Source of the DNA: Haematobacter genomosp. 1
GTDB taxonomy: Bacteria; Pseudomonadota; Alphaproteobacteria; Rhodobacterales; Rhodobacteraceae
Direction of reading: 5' to 3'
NCBI RefSeq assembly: GCF_002196855.1
Contig: NZ_NIPW01000011.1
Span: 124,001-188,000 of the forward strand
DNA length: 64,000 nt
The position numbers and the translations under genes are program-made. The notes under the pieces were generated by a model, which searched no databases, was not told the origin of the DNA, and was given only the letters and a program-made list of their open reading frames with translations. Numbering within the stretch: the first letter of the stretch is position 1; each line of letters starts with the position of its first letter. This document shows, in pieces, positions 38,142 to 47,231 of the stretch.

Positions 38142-39914
38142 ATGAACGATCTCGCCATCATAAAACGCGCCCTGCCCGATGAGGCGGAGGGAACGGCAGA
38201 ACCGGAGGCCGCCCCACGGGAGCCGGTCACAGGCGGCGCAAGTGCGCAGTCCGGGGCACAGCCTGCCGAGGTGGTTCCGCAAACCGCCTCCGATGTGCCG
38301 CAGCAACCGGCGCGGCCCCCTTTCGTTCCGAAGCCGCCGCATCTCGTCGCGGCCTATATGGTCGCCTCGACGCTTCTGTCTCTCACCCAGAGCTTCGGCA
38401 TGAACCTCGTGTCGGCCAACATTCCCCAGATCGCGGGCGACCTGTCGGCCACGCAGACGGAAGCCACATGGCTGATGGCCGCCTATATGGCGCCGAACGT
38501 CTCTCTCGCCGTGGCGCTCATCAAGATCAGGAACCAGTTCGGGCTGAGGAACTTTGCCGAGATCTCCATTCTGGGTTTCGTCGTCGCCGCGCTGCTGAAT
38601 TTCCTGATCTCCGACCTGCATTCGGCGCTTGTCGTCCGCTTCATGAGCGGGATGGCCGCCTCTCCGATGTCGAGCCTCGCCTTCCTCTACATGCTGGAAC
38701 CGATGCCGCCGGAGAAGAAGATGAGCGTCGGTCTCTCGCTTGCGCTCACCAACATCACGCTCGGCGCACCCATTGCGCGGATCGTGTCACCCTATCTCAT
38801 CGAACTCTGGGGCGGGTGGCATGCGCTGACCGTGCTGGAACTGGCGCTCGCCATCGCGGCGCTGGGTCTGGTGTACAAGCTGCCCCTTGGCCCCATGCCG
38901 CGGGCAAATGTGATCAGCCGCGGCGATGTGGTCAGTTATCTGCTGATCGCCGTCGGCTTCGGCTGCGTGGCTGTCGTGCTGGTCACCGGCCGGCTCTACT
39001 GGTGGTTGGAGGCGCCATGGATCGGCTGGGTTCTGGTCCTCTCCGCCCTGTGCCTGACCACCGCCGCGGTGATCGAGCTGAACCGCAAGTCGCCGCTGCT
39101 GGATATCCGCTGGCTGACCAGCCCCGCCATCGTCCATTTCGCCTGTGCGCTGTTTCTGTTCCGCATCGTGCTGGCCGAACAAAGCTCCGGCGTGCCTCAG
39201 TTCTTCATCGCGCTCGGCCTGTCCAATACGCAGATGCAGGTGATGTATGGCATCATCCTTCTGGGCTCGCTGCTGGGCGGGCTGACGTCGGCGGCTATCC
39301 TGAAGCCCGGGCGGGAGGAGATGATGCACGTCGTGGCCCTCATCCTGATCGCCACCGGCGCGCTGATGGACAGTCACGCGACGAGCCTGACCCGGCCCGA
39401 ACAGTTGATCCTGAGCCAGGCGATGATCGCCTATGCCACGGCGCTGTTCCTGCCCCCCGCGATGGCGAGCGGCCTGATGTCCGCGCTGAAGAAGGGGCCG
39501 AACTATATCCTGAGCTTCATCATCGTCTTTCTCATGACCCAGAGCATCGGCGGTCTGCTCGGCTCCGCCATCTTCGGCACGCTGGTGACGATCAGGACGA
39601 ACCTGCACACGCTCCGCCTGTCCGAGCTGATGTCGCCTTCGGACCCTCTGGTCGCCCAGCGGATCCAGCAGTACGGCGCCAGCTACGCCAATGTCATTCC
39701 CGACAGCCTGCAACGGCAGGTGGAGGGGACGCGGCTCCTCTCCTCCGTCATCAAGCGGGAGGCGACGGTGCTGGCCTATAACGACGTGTTTCTCATCGTG
39801 GGGATCATCGCGCTGATCGCACTGGGGCTTCTGCTGGGGCACATGGCGTTGAACGCCTGGCTTCGGCGGCGTGCGGCTGCGACGGCGCCCCCGGGCGGGG
39901 CGCTGCCGAACTGA
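38142..39914 (+). CDS. DHA2-type (EmrB-like) MFS exporter
   Basis: 590 residues. About 65 cytoplasmic residues rich in Pro, Ala and Glu come first, then about 14 helices; SANIPQIAGDLSATQTEATWL is motif-D-like at helix 1 (given in part: SANIPQIAGDL). Works with the following membrane-fusion protein to export hydrophobic toxicants across both membranes. Starts directly after the MarR gene. Confidence 0.9.
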   Translation: MNDLAIIKRALPDEAEGTAEPEAAPREPVTGGASAQSGAQPAEVVPQTASDVPQQPARPPFVPKPPHLVAAYMVASTLLSLTQSFGMNLVSANIPQIAGDLSATQTEATWLMAAYMAPNVSLAVALIKIRNQFGLRNFAEISILGFVVAALLNFLISDLHSALVVRFMSGMAASPMSSLAFLYMLEPMPPEKKMSVGLSLALTNITLGAPIARIVSPYLIELWGGWHALTVLELALAIAALGLVYKLPLGPMPRANVISRGDVVSYLLIAVGFGCVAVVLVTGRLYWWLEAPWIGWVLVLSALCLTTAAVIELNRKSPLLDIRWLTSPAIVHFACALFLFRIVLAEQSSGVPQFFIALGLSNTQMQVMYGIILLGSLLGGLTSAAILKPGREEMMHVVALILIATGALMDSHATSLTRPEQLILSQAMIAYATALFLPPAMASGLMSALKKGPNYILSFIIVFLMTQSIGGLLGSAIFGTLVTIRTNLHTLRLSELMSPSDPLVAQRIQQYGASYANVIPDSLQRQVEGTRLLSSVIKREATVLAYNDVFLIVGIIALIALGLLLGHMALNAWLRRRAAATAPPGGALPN

Positions 39915-39954
39915 CGCCGCCCCCCCGCTGACCCAGTTATCCGAGTATCTTATC

Positions 39955-41088
39955 ATGCCACATGAAATCATCCGTTCCCGCGCCACGCATATTGCCCTCG
40001 TCACCGGCATCGCTGCCATTGGGCTGGTGCTCTATGCGTGGCAGTTGCCGCCCTTCACCACCGCCATAGAAACCACGGAGAACGCCTATACCCGCGCCAA
40101 GGTGACGTTCCTTGCGCCGCAGATCGCAGGCCATGTGGCCGAGGTGTTCGTGCATGACTTCGACACCGTGAAGGCCGGCCAGCCGCTGGTGAAGATCGAC
40201 GACCGCATCTTCCGCCAGAAGGTTGCGCAGGCGGAGGCGGCGCTTGCGTCCTCCCGCGCGAGCCTTGCCTCCAACGCGCAGGACCGCGTCGTGGCGGAGG
40301 CGAGCGTCCACGCGGCGGAGGCCACGCTGGAGGGGGCGAAAGCCTCGGTGAAGGTCGCCACTGCGAACTGGGAGCGTATCACCCCGCTGCTGGGCAAGGG
40401 CGTCGCCACGCAGGCGGACGGCGACACCACCCGCGCTGCTCTGGATCAGGCGATCGCCAACCAGCATCAGGCGGAGGCCGCCCTGGAGACCGCCAAACAG
40501 AAGGTGCAGTCCACGATTGTCGCGCGTCAGGCGCTGGAGGCCGCTGTCACAGGATCGGAGGCTGCAGTGGAACTCGCCCGTATCGACCTCGACAATACCG
40601 AAATTCGTGCGCCGCAGGATGGCCGTGTGGGCGAGGTGGGCGCGCGGCCGGGGCAGTATGTGTCGGCGGGAACGCAGCTCATGCCGCTGGTGCCGGAGGC
40701 GCTTTGGGTCGTAGCGAACATGAAGGAGACGCAGCTTGCCGAAATGCGCGTGGGGCAGCCCGCGCGGATCACGGTGGATGCGATGAACCATGCCGAACTG
40801 ACGGGGCGTGTCACGGGTTTTGCGCCGGCAACGGGCAATGAGTTCAGTCTTCTCAAGACCGATAACGCCACAGGCAACTTCACCAAGGTGGCCCAGCGTC
40901 TCCCCGTGAGGATCGAACTCGATCCTGGTCAGCCGCTGGTACAGAACCTCGTGCCCGGCCTTTCCGTCGTGGTCAGCGTGGATACCAGCGTGACCCCTGA
41001 TGAGAACTCCGCCACCGCACCTAAGCAGGTATCGGAACTCGGGGCCGAGGCCACCCCCGGCACGGGGATCGGCGGCGCGCTGTTCTAG
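39955..41088 (+). CDS. HlyD/EmrA-type membrane fusion protein
   Basis: 377 residues. One N-terminal helix (HIALVTGIAAIGLVLYAW), biotinyl-lipoyl half-motifs TFLAPQIAGHVAEVFVHD and APQDGRVGEVGARPGQYV, and a coiled-coil hairpin between them (about 85-200, Ala-rich). Periplasmic adaptor of the preceding MFS pump. The stop TAG is immediately followed by a repeat-like element (41089), so the natural C-terminus could have been altered. Confidence 0.9.
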   Translation: MPHEIIRSRATHIALVTGIAAIGLVLYAWQLPPFTTAIETTENAYTRAKVTFLAPQIAGHVAEVFVHDFDTVKAGQPLVKIDDRIFRQKVAQAEAALASSRASLASNAQDRVVAEASVHAAEATLEGAKASVKVATANWERITPLLGKGVATQADGDTTRAALDQAIANQHQAEAALETAKQKVQSTIVARQALEAAVTGSEAAVELARIDLDNTEIRAPQDGRVGEVGARPGQYVSAGTQLMPLVPEALWVVANMKETQLAEMRVGQPARITVDAMNHAELTGRVTGFAPATGNEFSLLKTDNATGNFTKVAQRLPVRIELDPGQPLVQNLVPGLSVVVSVDTSVTPDENSATAPKQVSELGAEATPGTGIGGALF

Positions 41089-41228
41089 CAGGCGCTGAAA
41101 AAGCGTTCCGGGATTACCCTGAGGCGGAGATCTTTTCGGGAGATCGCCTGAAAGACCAGCTCTCGACCGGACCCATGTCCTGGCTTTCAACGTAAGCCCG
41201 GGTCAATGCTCCACTCGTCAGCAACCTG
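41089..41228. repeat. 140-bp segment with imperfect inverted ends
   Basis: Left end CAGGCGCTGAAAAAG (41089-41103) and right end, read on the minus strand, CAGGTTGCTGACGAG (41228-41214) agree in about 9-10 of 15 positions with one gap, and resemble the MITE termini at 31.8 kb (CAGGCTGCTGAAAA). The segment exactly fills the gap between the emrA-like stop and the LysR stop. A decayed MITE is possible; a coincidence of a terminator region is also possible. Confidence 0.35.
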
Positions 41229-42113
41229 TCAGGACCGCGCCTCACCCAAAAGCCAGTCGCGGAACGCCGCGAACACCGGGTTGGCGGCGCTTCTGTCGGG
41301 GTAGAGGATGGCGTAGGGGCTTGCCACCCGCAGCCTGCGTTCCGAGGCGAGGAGCAGCCTGCCGCGGCGCAGCTCCTCCTCCGCCACCACCTCGGGCACC
41401 AGCGCGACGCCAAGGCCGGCAACTGCCGCCGTGACCAGCATGCCGAAATGCTCGAACCGCGCGCCCCGCAGGATCGGCCGCACATCCAGCCCGGCATCGC
41501 GGAACCAGTCGAGCCAGAGGGTCGGCCGCGTGGACTGCTGAAGAAGCGGCAAGCGGGCGAGGGCCAGATCCGGCAGCGGCCCCGCGACGACGGCGGGGCT
41601 GGCAACGACGACGAGCTGCTCCTCCATCAGCTCCGCCACATGGGCATCCGGCGGGCGATGCTCCGCCCGCTGGATCGCCGCATCGAACGGATCGTCGGTG
41701 AAATCGACCGGCGTCAGGCGCGAGGTGATGTCGAAGGTCACATCCGGCCGGAGCGCCCGGAATGCCGCAAGCCGGGGCACCAGCCATGCCGAGCCGAAGG
41801 AGGGCAGCACCGCCAGCCGGATCACGTCGCCATGACCGCCGAACGCCATCACCGTAACGGCCGCCTGATTGAGTTCCGCCAGCAGCCGCTCGGCATCCGG
41901 CAGAAACACCCGCCCCGCATCGGCCAGCACGAGCCGCCCCTTCACCCGGTGAAACAGCCGCACGCCCAGCCGATCTTCCAGCGTGTTGAGAGAGCGGCTG
42001 ATGGCGCTCTGCGTCAGGTTCAGCTCCTCCGCGGCGCGGGTCGTGGCGCCGGTGCGCGCACAGGCGGCGAAGGTGGCGAGCTCCTGGATGGAGGGCAGGT
42101 AGGATTGTCGCAT
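41229..42113 (-). CDS. LysR-family regulator next to glutaryl-CoA dehydrogenase
   Basis: 294 residues from ATG 42113 (MRQSYLPSIQELATFAAC). LysR helix-turn-helix ATTRAAEELNLTQSAISRSL, then the periplasmic-binding-like effector domain. An ATG at 42131 would overlap the palindromic LysR box, which argues for 42113. Divergent from gcdH, so probably its activator (GcdR-like) responding to a glutarate or glutaryl-CoA intermediate; this is from position. Confidence 0.88.
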   Translation of the reverse strand: MRQSYLPSIQELATFAACARTGATTRAAEELNLTQSAISRSLNTLEDRLGVRLFHRVKGRLVLADAGRVFLPDAERLLAELNQAAVTVMAFGGHGDVIRLAVLPSFGSAWLVPRLAAFRALRPDVTFDITSRLTPVDFTDDPFDAAIQRAEHRPPDAHVAELMEEQLVVVASPAVVAGPLPDLALARLPLLQQSTRPTLWLDWFRDAGLDVRPILRGARFEHFGMLVTAAVAGLGVALVPEVVAEEELRRGRLLLASERRLRVASPYAILYPDRSAANPVFAAFRDWLLGEARS

Positions 42114-42116
42114 GGT

Positions 42117-42131
42117 ATGAGGAAAACTCAT
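42117..42131. promoter_or_regulatory. LysR box between lysR and gcdH
   Basis: Perfect dyad ATGAG-GAAAA-CTCAT, fitting the T-N11-A LysR consensus (T42118, A42130). A weaker dyad GATG/CATC with 8-bp spacer follows at 42135-42150. Both lie 50-90 bp before the gcdH start. Confidence 0.65.
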
Positions 42132-42206
42132 CGGGATGCCAGAAAACATCGTTAGCATCCTTCGCGCGGGAGGAGTAGATCCTGCGGCAAGCAGAGGAGA
42201 CCCGCC

Positions 42207-43433
42207 ATGAACGACATGCAAAAACCCAAGCTCAAGGCCAAGGACGCGCCGGACCTGACCGCCTTCACCTGGGATGACCCCTTCCGGCTGGAGACGCAGC
42301 TGACGGAGGAGGAGCGGATGCTGCGCGATGCGGCCCATGCCTTCGCGCAGGACCGGCTGATGCCGCGCGTGCAGAAAGCCTTCGCCGAGGAGCATACCGA
42401 CCCGGCGATCTTCCGAGAGATGGGAGAGGCGGGCCTGCTCGGCGTGACGATCCCCGAGGAATACGGCGGGCTTGGCGCGGGCTATGTCTCCTACGGGCTG
42501 GTCGCGCGTGAGGTGGAGCGCGTGGATTCGGGCTACCGCTCCATGATGTCGGTGCAGTCGTCGCTGGTGATGTATCCGATCTATGCCTACGGGTCGGAGG
42601 AACAGCGCAAGAAATACCTGCCGAAACTCTCCTCCGGCGAGTGGATCGGCTGCTTCGGCCTGACGGAGCCGGATGCGGGTTCCGACCCCGGCGGCATGAA
42701 GACGCGGGCGATCAAGACCGAGAGCGGCTATCGTCTGATCGGGTCGAAGATGTGGATTTCCAACTCCCCCATCGCCGATGTGTTCGTCGTCTGGGCAAAG
42801 TCGGAGGCCCATGGCGGCAAGATCCGCGGCTTCGTGCTGGAAAAGGGCATGAAGGGCCTGTCGGCTCCGAAAATTCAGGGCAAGCTGTCGCTCCGCGCCT
42901 CCATCACCGGCGAGATCGTGATGGACAATGTGGAAGTCGGTGAAGATGCGCTGCTGCCGAATGTCGAAGGGCTGAAGGGCCCGTTCGGTTGCCTGAACCG
43001 CGCGCGCTACGGCATTTCCTGGGGTGCTCTCGGGGCCGCGGAATTCTGCTGGCACGCGGCACGGCAATATGGCCTCGACCGCAAGCAGTTCGGCAAGCCG
43101 CTGGCGCAGACGCAGCTCTTCCAGCTGAAGCTCGCCAACATGATGACCGAGATTTCGCTGGGCCTTCAAGCGTCGCTCCGCGTCGGCCGCCTGATGGATG
43201 AGGCGCAGGCCGCGCCGGAGATGATCTCCATCATCAAGCGCAACAACTGCGGCAAGGCGCTGGACATCGCCCGGATGGCCCGCGACATGCACGGCGGCAA
43301 CGGCATCTCCGAGGAGTTCCACGTCATCCGTCACATGGTGAACCTCGAGACGGTGAACACCTATGAGGGCACGCATGACGTGCACGCGCTGATCCTCGGC
43401 CGGGCGCAGACGGGCCTTCAGGCGTTCTTCTGA
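42207..43433 (+). CDS. gcdH: Glutaryl-CoA dehydrogenase
   Basis: 408 residues, acyl-CoA dehydrogenase fold. Oxidative decarboxylation of glutaryl-CoA to crotonyl-CoA in lysine/tryptophan or glutarate breakdown. The family-specific start [19 protein letters not shown], the Arg-containing [14 protein letters not shown], and the catalytic Glu in [16 protein letters not shown] near 385 support GcdH over a generic acyl-CoA dehydrogenase. TGATG overlap with the next gene. Confidence 0.93.
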   Translation: MNDMQKPKLKAKDAPDLTAFTWDDPFRLETQLTEEERMLRDAAHAFAQDRLMPRVQKAFAEEHTDPAIFREMGEAGLLGVTIPEEYGGLGAGYVSYGLVAREVERVDSGYRSMMSVQSSLVMYPIYAYGSEEQRKKYLPKLSSGEWIGCFGLTEPDAGSDPGGMKTRAIKTESGYRLIGSKMWISNSPIADVFVVWAKSEAHGGKIRGFVLEKGMKGLSAPKIQGKLSLRASITGEIVMDNVEVGEDALLPNVEGLKGPFGCLNRARYGISWGALGAAEFCWHAARQYGLDRKQFGKPLAQTQLFQLKLANMMTEISLGLQASLRVGRLMDEAQAAPEMISIIKRNNCGKALDIARMARDMHGGNGISEEFHVIRHMVNLETVNTYEGTHDVHALILGRAQTGLQAFF

Positions 43434-44599
43434 TGGGGGCGCCGCTCGAAGGACTGAAGGTCGTCGAGCTTGCACGCATCCTGGCCGGCCCCTGGGCTGG
43501 TCAGGTGCTGGCCGATCTTGGGGCCGAGGTGGTGAAGGTGGAAGCGCCGGAAGGTGACGACACGCGCCGCTGGGGCCCGCCCTTCCTCGACCGGGAGACG
43601 CCCGACGGCGGGTCGGAACAGTCCGCCGCCTATTTCCACGCCTGCAACCGGGGCAAGCACTCCGTGATCGCGGATTTCCGCAATCCAGCGGATCTGGATT
43701 TCGTCCGCCGGCTGATCGCAGAGGCGGATGTGGTCATCGAGAACTTCAAGGTGGGCGGCCTTGCGAAATACGGGCTGGATTACGCAAGCCTCGCCACGCT
43801 CAATCCGCGGCTGATCTACGCCTCCATCACCGGTTTCGGACAGACCGGGCCCTACCGCAATCGCGCGGGCTACGACTTCATGATCCAGGGCATGGCCGGG
43901 ATCATGGACCTGACCGGCGATCCGACGGGCGAGCCGCAAAAGATCGGCGTGGCCTTTGCCGACATCTTCACCGGGCTTTATGCGGTGATCGGCATTCAGG
44001 CCGCGCTGACGGAGCGGGAGAAGACGGGGCGGGGGCAGCACGTGGACCTCGCGCTCTTCGACTGTCTTACCGGGGTGCTGGCCAACCAGGCGATGAACTA
44101 CTTCGTTTCGGGTGTCGCGCCGCACCGGATGGGCAATGCGCATCCGAACATCACGCCCTATGCGACCTATCCCGTGGCGGATGGCTGGTTCATTCTTGCC
44201 GTCGGCAATGACGGACAGTTCCGGCGCTTCTGCGATGTGATCGGGCGCTCCGACCTGGGCGCGGACCCGGCCTATGCGACGAATGCCCTCCGGCTGGAGC
44301 GGCGGGCGGAGCTGACGGAGGCGATTTCCGCAGCGACGCGGAAATGGTTGCGGGACGACCTGCTGGCCGCGCTGGAAACCGCGACAGTGCCCGCGGGACC
44401 GATCAACACGCTGGCGGATGTCTTCGCCGATCCGCAGGTCGCGGCGCGTGGCATGAGGATCGAGGCGGAGGGTATTCCCGGCCTTCGGACGCCGATCAGC
44501 TTTTCGTCGAGCGATCTGGCGCTCGACCGGGCGTCACCGCTTCTGGGCGCGGACGATGCGGCAATCCGCGCGCGCCTGTCCCAGGGTGCCGAAAGCTGA
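43433..44599 (+). CDS. CaiB/BaiF-family CoA-transferase (probable glutarate activation)
   Basis: 388 residues, class III CoA-transferase. GLKVVELARILAGPWAGQVL at the N-terminus, LGAEVVKVEAPEGDDTRRWG, and the nucleophilic Asp in AFADIFTGLYA near residue 177. Coupled to gcdH by TGATG, which suggests succinyl-CoA:glutarate CoA-transferase (SUGCT-like), making glutaryl-CoA for GcdH. Function by context; fold assignment is secure. Confidence 0.88.
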   Translation: MGAPLEGLKVVELARILAGPWAGQVLADLGAEVVKVEAPEGDDTRRWGPPFLDRETPDGGSEQSAAYFHACNRGKHSVIADFRNPADLDFVRRLIAEADVVIENFKVGGLAKYGLDYASLATLNPRLIYASITGFGQTGPYRNRAGYDFMIQGMAGIMDLTGDPTGEPQKIGVAFADIFTGLYAVIGIQAALTEREKTGRGQHVDLALFDCLTGVLANQAMNYFVSGVAPHRMGNAHPNITPYATYPVADGWFILAVGNDGQFRRFCDVIGRSDLGADPAYATNALRLERRAELTEAISAATRKWLRDDLLAALETATVPAGPINTLADVFADPQVAARGMRIEAEGIPGLRTPISFSSSDLALDRASPLLGADDAAIRARLSQGAES

Positions 44600-44607
44600 A
44601 ACCCGGG

Positions 44608-44627
44608 CGCGGGGGACGCCCCCCGCG
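44608..44627 (+). terminator. GC hairpin after the CoA-transferase gene
   Basis: CGCGGGG (44608-44614) and CCCCGCG (44621-44627), loop of 6, nine bases after the stop codon. No T tract. Further GC-rich inverted sequence continues to the integrated element's left repeat. Confidence 0.5.
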
Positions 44628-44698
44628 ACCCCCGACGTCACCGTTCCGCAACCTGCCAGCTCTCCCCGGCAGCGGATCGGGGGATCCGGGGGGCGCTG

Positions 44699-44709
44699 CC
44701 CACCGGACA
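44699..44709. other. Candidate attL core (11-bp direct repeat)
   Basis: CCCACCGGACA occurs here, 13 bp beyond the integrase stop codon, and again at 54328-54338 beyond the last phage-like gene. Position next to int is where an attachment site is expected. No tRNA is present at either end. Confidence 0.5.
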
Positions 44710-44722
44710 TCCATTCCCCCAT

Positions 44723-45859
44723 CTATTTATCCTTTATTTTCATGTTGTTGTCGTTGTTTTTGGCGAACCTGTGCGGAAGGTTCACCACGGTCTGTTCACG
44801 ATTCGGCCGTGAGATCAGCTTTTGCATAGCTGCATCCGCCAGCTCTTCACGCATAGCTGCGGCGGTATATCGCTGCACTTCGGAGAGCGTCTTGTGGCCG
44901 GTGACTGACATGATCTCGTTGGCCGTAGCCCCCGCCTCAGCAAGCCGTCGCGCACACGCCTTACGCAGCCCGTGGGAGGAACATTCAGAGAGATTCGCCT
45001 CGTCGCACCAGGCGCGCAGCCTCTTGCCCAGCCCGGTCGGCGAGCGGCTTTTGCCGTAGGCAGTGACGAGGAAGGGACGATCCTTGGGCAGGGGCTCTAT
45101 GACGGCCCAGAGATCGGGATGGATCGGTATATTCACCATCTCACCATTGGTCTTCACGGTCTTCTGGCGGCGGTAGAGAAGTCGGTATCCGTCTTCGGTC
45201 GGCTTGATGTTCGCCCATCCAAGCTTCACCGCATCGACCCGCGCCGCGCCCGTATAGAGCATGAGCACCATTGCCCGATGGGCAACCGTGCCGTCCTTGT
45301 GGACCTCGTAGAAGCGGGCGATCTCCCCCTCGTCCCAAGTGTGGATACCTTCGCTGGCCACCCGATACGGCTTCACCAGCCGGGCGGGGTTATCCTTCCG
45401 CCATTCCAGCGCCACGGCGTGATCGAGAAGCTGAATAAGTCGCTTGCGCAGGTGGTTCGCTGCAACCGGTGTGTCCACTTTCTCCGCGAGGATCTTCATG
45501 ATGTGCCGCCGCTCCATGAGCGCCGAAGGCTTGTTGCCATGCTTCACGCGCAAGGGTTCCACCTGCCCTCGATAAAGCCTCTTGGTGACGTCGGCCAGAT
45601 TGCGGAAGTCGGGGGAACGATACCACGAAGCGATGAGGTCATTGAGCGATCCGGGGATCGTGCGATCCGCTGCCACACCCCCTTTCTTACCGGTCTCATG
45701 CTCCTTCACCGCCGCCTCGTAACGGCTGATGAAGTCGGGGCAGCCATAGGACGTGCCGAGTTCCCGTTGGAAACCACCCTTCGCGCGAAACCGCCAACGG
45801 CGTTTGCCGTGGCGGTCATTGTAGGGTTTCGCTCCGGGAAACTCGGGTTTTTTCTTCAT
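44723..45859 (-). CDS. int: Tyrosine-type integrase
   Basis: 378 residues from ATG 45859, chosen because it forms an ATGA overlap with the upstream small gene; an ATG at 45871 adds four residues. Catalytic residues are visible: Arg in TGAARVDAVKL (about 207), SHGLRKACARR (HxxR, about 294), GHKTL (His, about 321) and Tyr in VQRYTAAAM (about 331). An N-terminal AP2-like/SAM-like core-binding region precedes. Integrates and, with a helper, excises the element. Candidate attachment core lies just past its stop. Confidence 0.93.
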   Translation of the reverse strand: MKKKPEFPGAKPYNDRHGKRRWRFRAKGGFQRELGTSYGCPDFISRYEAAVKEHETGKKGGVAADRTIPGSLNDLIASWYRSPDFRNLADVTKRLYRGQVEPLRVKHGNKPSALMERRHIMKILAEKVDTPVAANHLRKRLIQLLDHAVALEWRKDNPARLVKPYRVASEGIHTWDEGEIARFYEVHKDGTVAHRAMVLMLYTGAARVDAVKLGWANIKPTEDGYRLLYRRQKTVKTNGEMVNIPIHPDLWAVIEPLPKDRPFLVTAYGKSRSPTGLGKRLRAWCDEANLSECSSHGLRKACARRLAEAGATANEIMSVTGHKTLSEVQRYTAAAMREELADAAMQKLISRPNREQTVVNLPHRFAKNNDNNMKIKDK

Positions 45860-46029
45860 TCGGCGTCCCACGGGTTATCGGGCTGGGCGGGTGCCGCCTC
45901 ATGCGTCACCACGACGATCTTCCCATCCCGGTCAATCTCAACCCGCCCCACCGACAGTCCCGCCGAGACTACGCCCTTGCAGGCGCGTGTCACATCCAAC
46001 TGCTTAAAAATGGTCTGGCGGGGGTTCAC
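45856..46029 (-). CDS. Small protein coupled to integrase
   Basis: 57 residues with a GTG start (first residues MNPRQTIFKQLDVTRACKG) preceded by GGAGGGG. The middle GLSVGRVEIDRDGKIVVV predicts two beta strands, and it ends PDNPWDAE. It overlaps the portal stop (GTGA) and the integrase start (ATGA), so portal, this gene and integrase are one translational chain. Proteins of this type are common before integrases in Rhodobacterales prophages; it might be an excisionase-like factor, but I see no clear helix-turn-helix. Confidence 0.75.
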   Translation of the reverse strand: MNPRQTIFKQLDVTRACKGVVSAGLSVGRVEIDRDGKIVVVTHEAAPAQPDNPWDAE

Positions 46030-47231
46030 GATTGCCCCTCCTTCTGCCCGATGCGCTGCATGTTGAGGGGCGAGAGGTATTCGTCGCCGCCGTCGATCTC
46101 GGGGAGGTTTTCGAGGCGGCGGATTTCGTTCGGGGAGAGCCAGCCGCCATCCCGGCCGGTGCGGTAGGCCTCATAGCGCGCGCCAAGGTCGCCGCGCAGC
46201 AGGCCCGCAAGGTCGTGTTCCACGAAGAAGCTCTTGCGCGTTTCCTCGGACAGCAGCGCCATGTTCATCGCCTGTTCGATCCGCTTCGCCATCGGGGCAA
46301 GGCAGCGCTGGACCAGAGCCCGGCTTTCCTCGCCGATGTTCGAATAGGTCGCGTTGTCGGTGATGCCGGCGGCCGAGGGCGGCACACCGAAGATGCGGCA
46401 GACGTCGAGGTTGGTGAGCTTCCGGCTCTCAAGGAACTCGGCATCCTTCGAGGAGAAGGCGAAGGGTTTCCAATCGGCCCCGCCATCGAGCACCAGCACG
46501 CCCGAGGTGCTGTCGTTCCGTTCGATCTTCTGGCGCAGCTTGTCGAGCACGTCGATCTTCTGCGTCGGATTGATCGACTGGGCGAAGACCACCGCGCCTT
46601 CCGGGCGGAAGCCCTTCTGCGCCTGCTTGCCCGCCGTCTCCGCCTGCGTGACGGCAAGGCCGAAGGTCTCGCGAGCCAGATGCACCGGGGAAAGCCCCAT
46701 GACGCCATCGGAGGCCAGCCGCCAGCGCAGGTGCAACACCTCGTCTTGCAGCATAACCTTGCCCGGTGCGCCGGTCTCCATGTAGCGCAGCCGGCCGCTG
46801 CGCAGCTTCTCCACCGAGATGCCGCGCGGGTCGATCATGCGCAGTGTCGTGACCTGGCCCCGCCCGTTGCGCTCGATCTCGGCGTAGGCATTGCCGTGGG
46901 TCAGCAGGTTGACGATCAGCGCGTTGCGGAAGTCGAAGGCGGTCTGGAACGTGTTCGGCGCGTCGTGCAGCACGCCATAGAGCGGATGGTCGTTCGCGCG
47001 TTCACGGCCGCCCCGGTCAGTCGAGCGGTAGACGAAGAGCGGCACACTTGCCATCAGCTCGGCGATCAGCGTGATGCAACGCAGCGCGACCGGCAGGCCG
47101 GACGCGCGGGCGGTATCGACGGCCGCCAGCCCCCCGCCCTGTCCGAAGAATTCGGCGAGGTAGGGATCGGAGGTGGCCACGGTCTCCTGCGCGCGGCGTT
47201 CGCGGCCGAGGATGCGGGACATGAGGCTCAT
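46026..47231 (-). CDS. HK97-family portal protein
   Basis: 401 residues. The portal pattern is clear: VALRCITLIAELMASVPL near residue 48, TAFDFRNALIVNLLTHGNAY, then KDAEFLESRKLTNLDVCRIF and FGVPPSAAGI. Forms the dodecameric DNA gate at one head vertex and docks TerL and the connector. Overlaps the protease gene (ATGA) and the small gene downstream (GTGA). Confidence 0.95.
   Translation of the reverse strand: MSLMSRILGRERRAQETVATSDPYLAEFFGQGGGLAAVDTARASGLPVALRCITLIAELMASVPLFVYRSTDRGGRERANDHPLYGVLHDAPNTFQTAFDFRNALIVNLLTHGNAYAEIERNGRGQVTTLRMIDPRGISVEKLRSGRLRYMETGAPGKVMLQDEVLHLRWRLASDGVMGLSPVHLARETFGLAVTQAETAGKQAQKGFRPEGAVVFAQSINPTQKIDVLDKLRQKIERNDSTSGVLVLDGGADWKPFAFSSKDAEFLESRKLTNLDVCRIFGVPPSAAGITDNATYSNIGEESRALVQRCLAPMAKRIEQAMNMALLSEETRKSFFVEHDLAGLLRGDLGARYEAYRTGRDGGWLSPNEIRRLENLPEIDGGDEYLSPLNMQRIGQKEGQS

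Noticed and set aside
41229-43475. A 748-codon open frame antisense to gcdH and continuous with the LysR gene
   Set aside because: Only the last 294 codons match a family (LysR); the rest is the high-GC antisense shadow of glutaryl-CoA dehydrogenase.
44600-44722. A tRNA gene as integration target next to int
   Set aside because: I looked for cloverleaf-like pairing and a TTCGA-type arm and found only GC-rich terminator-like hairpins.
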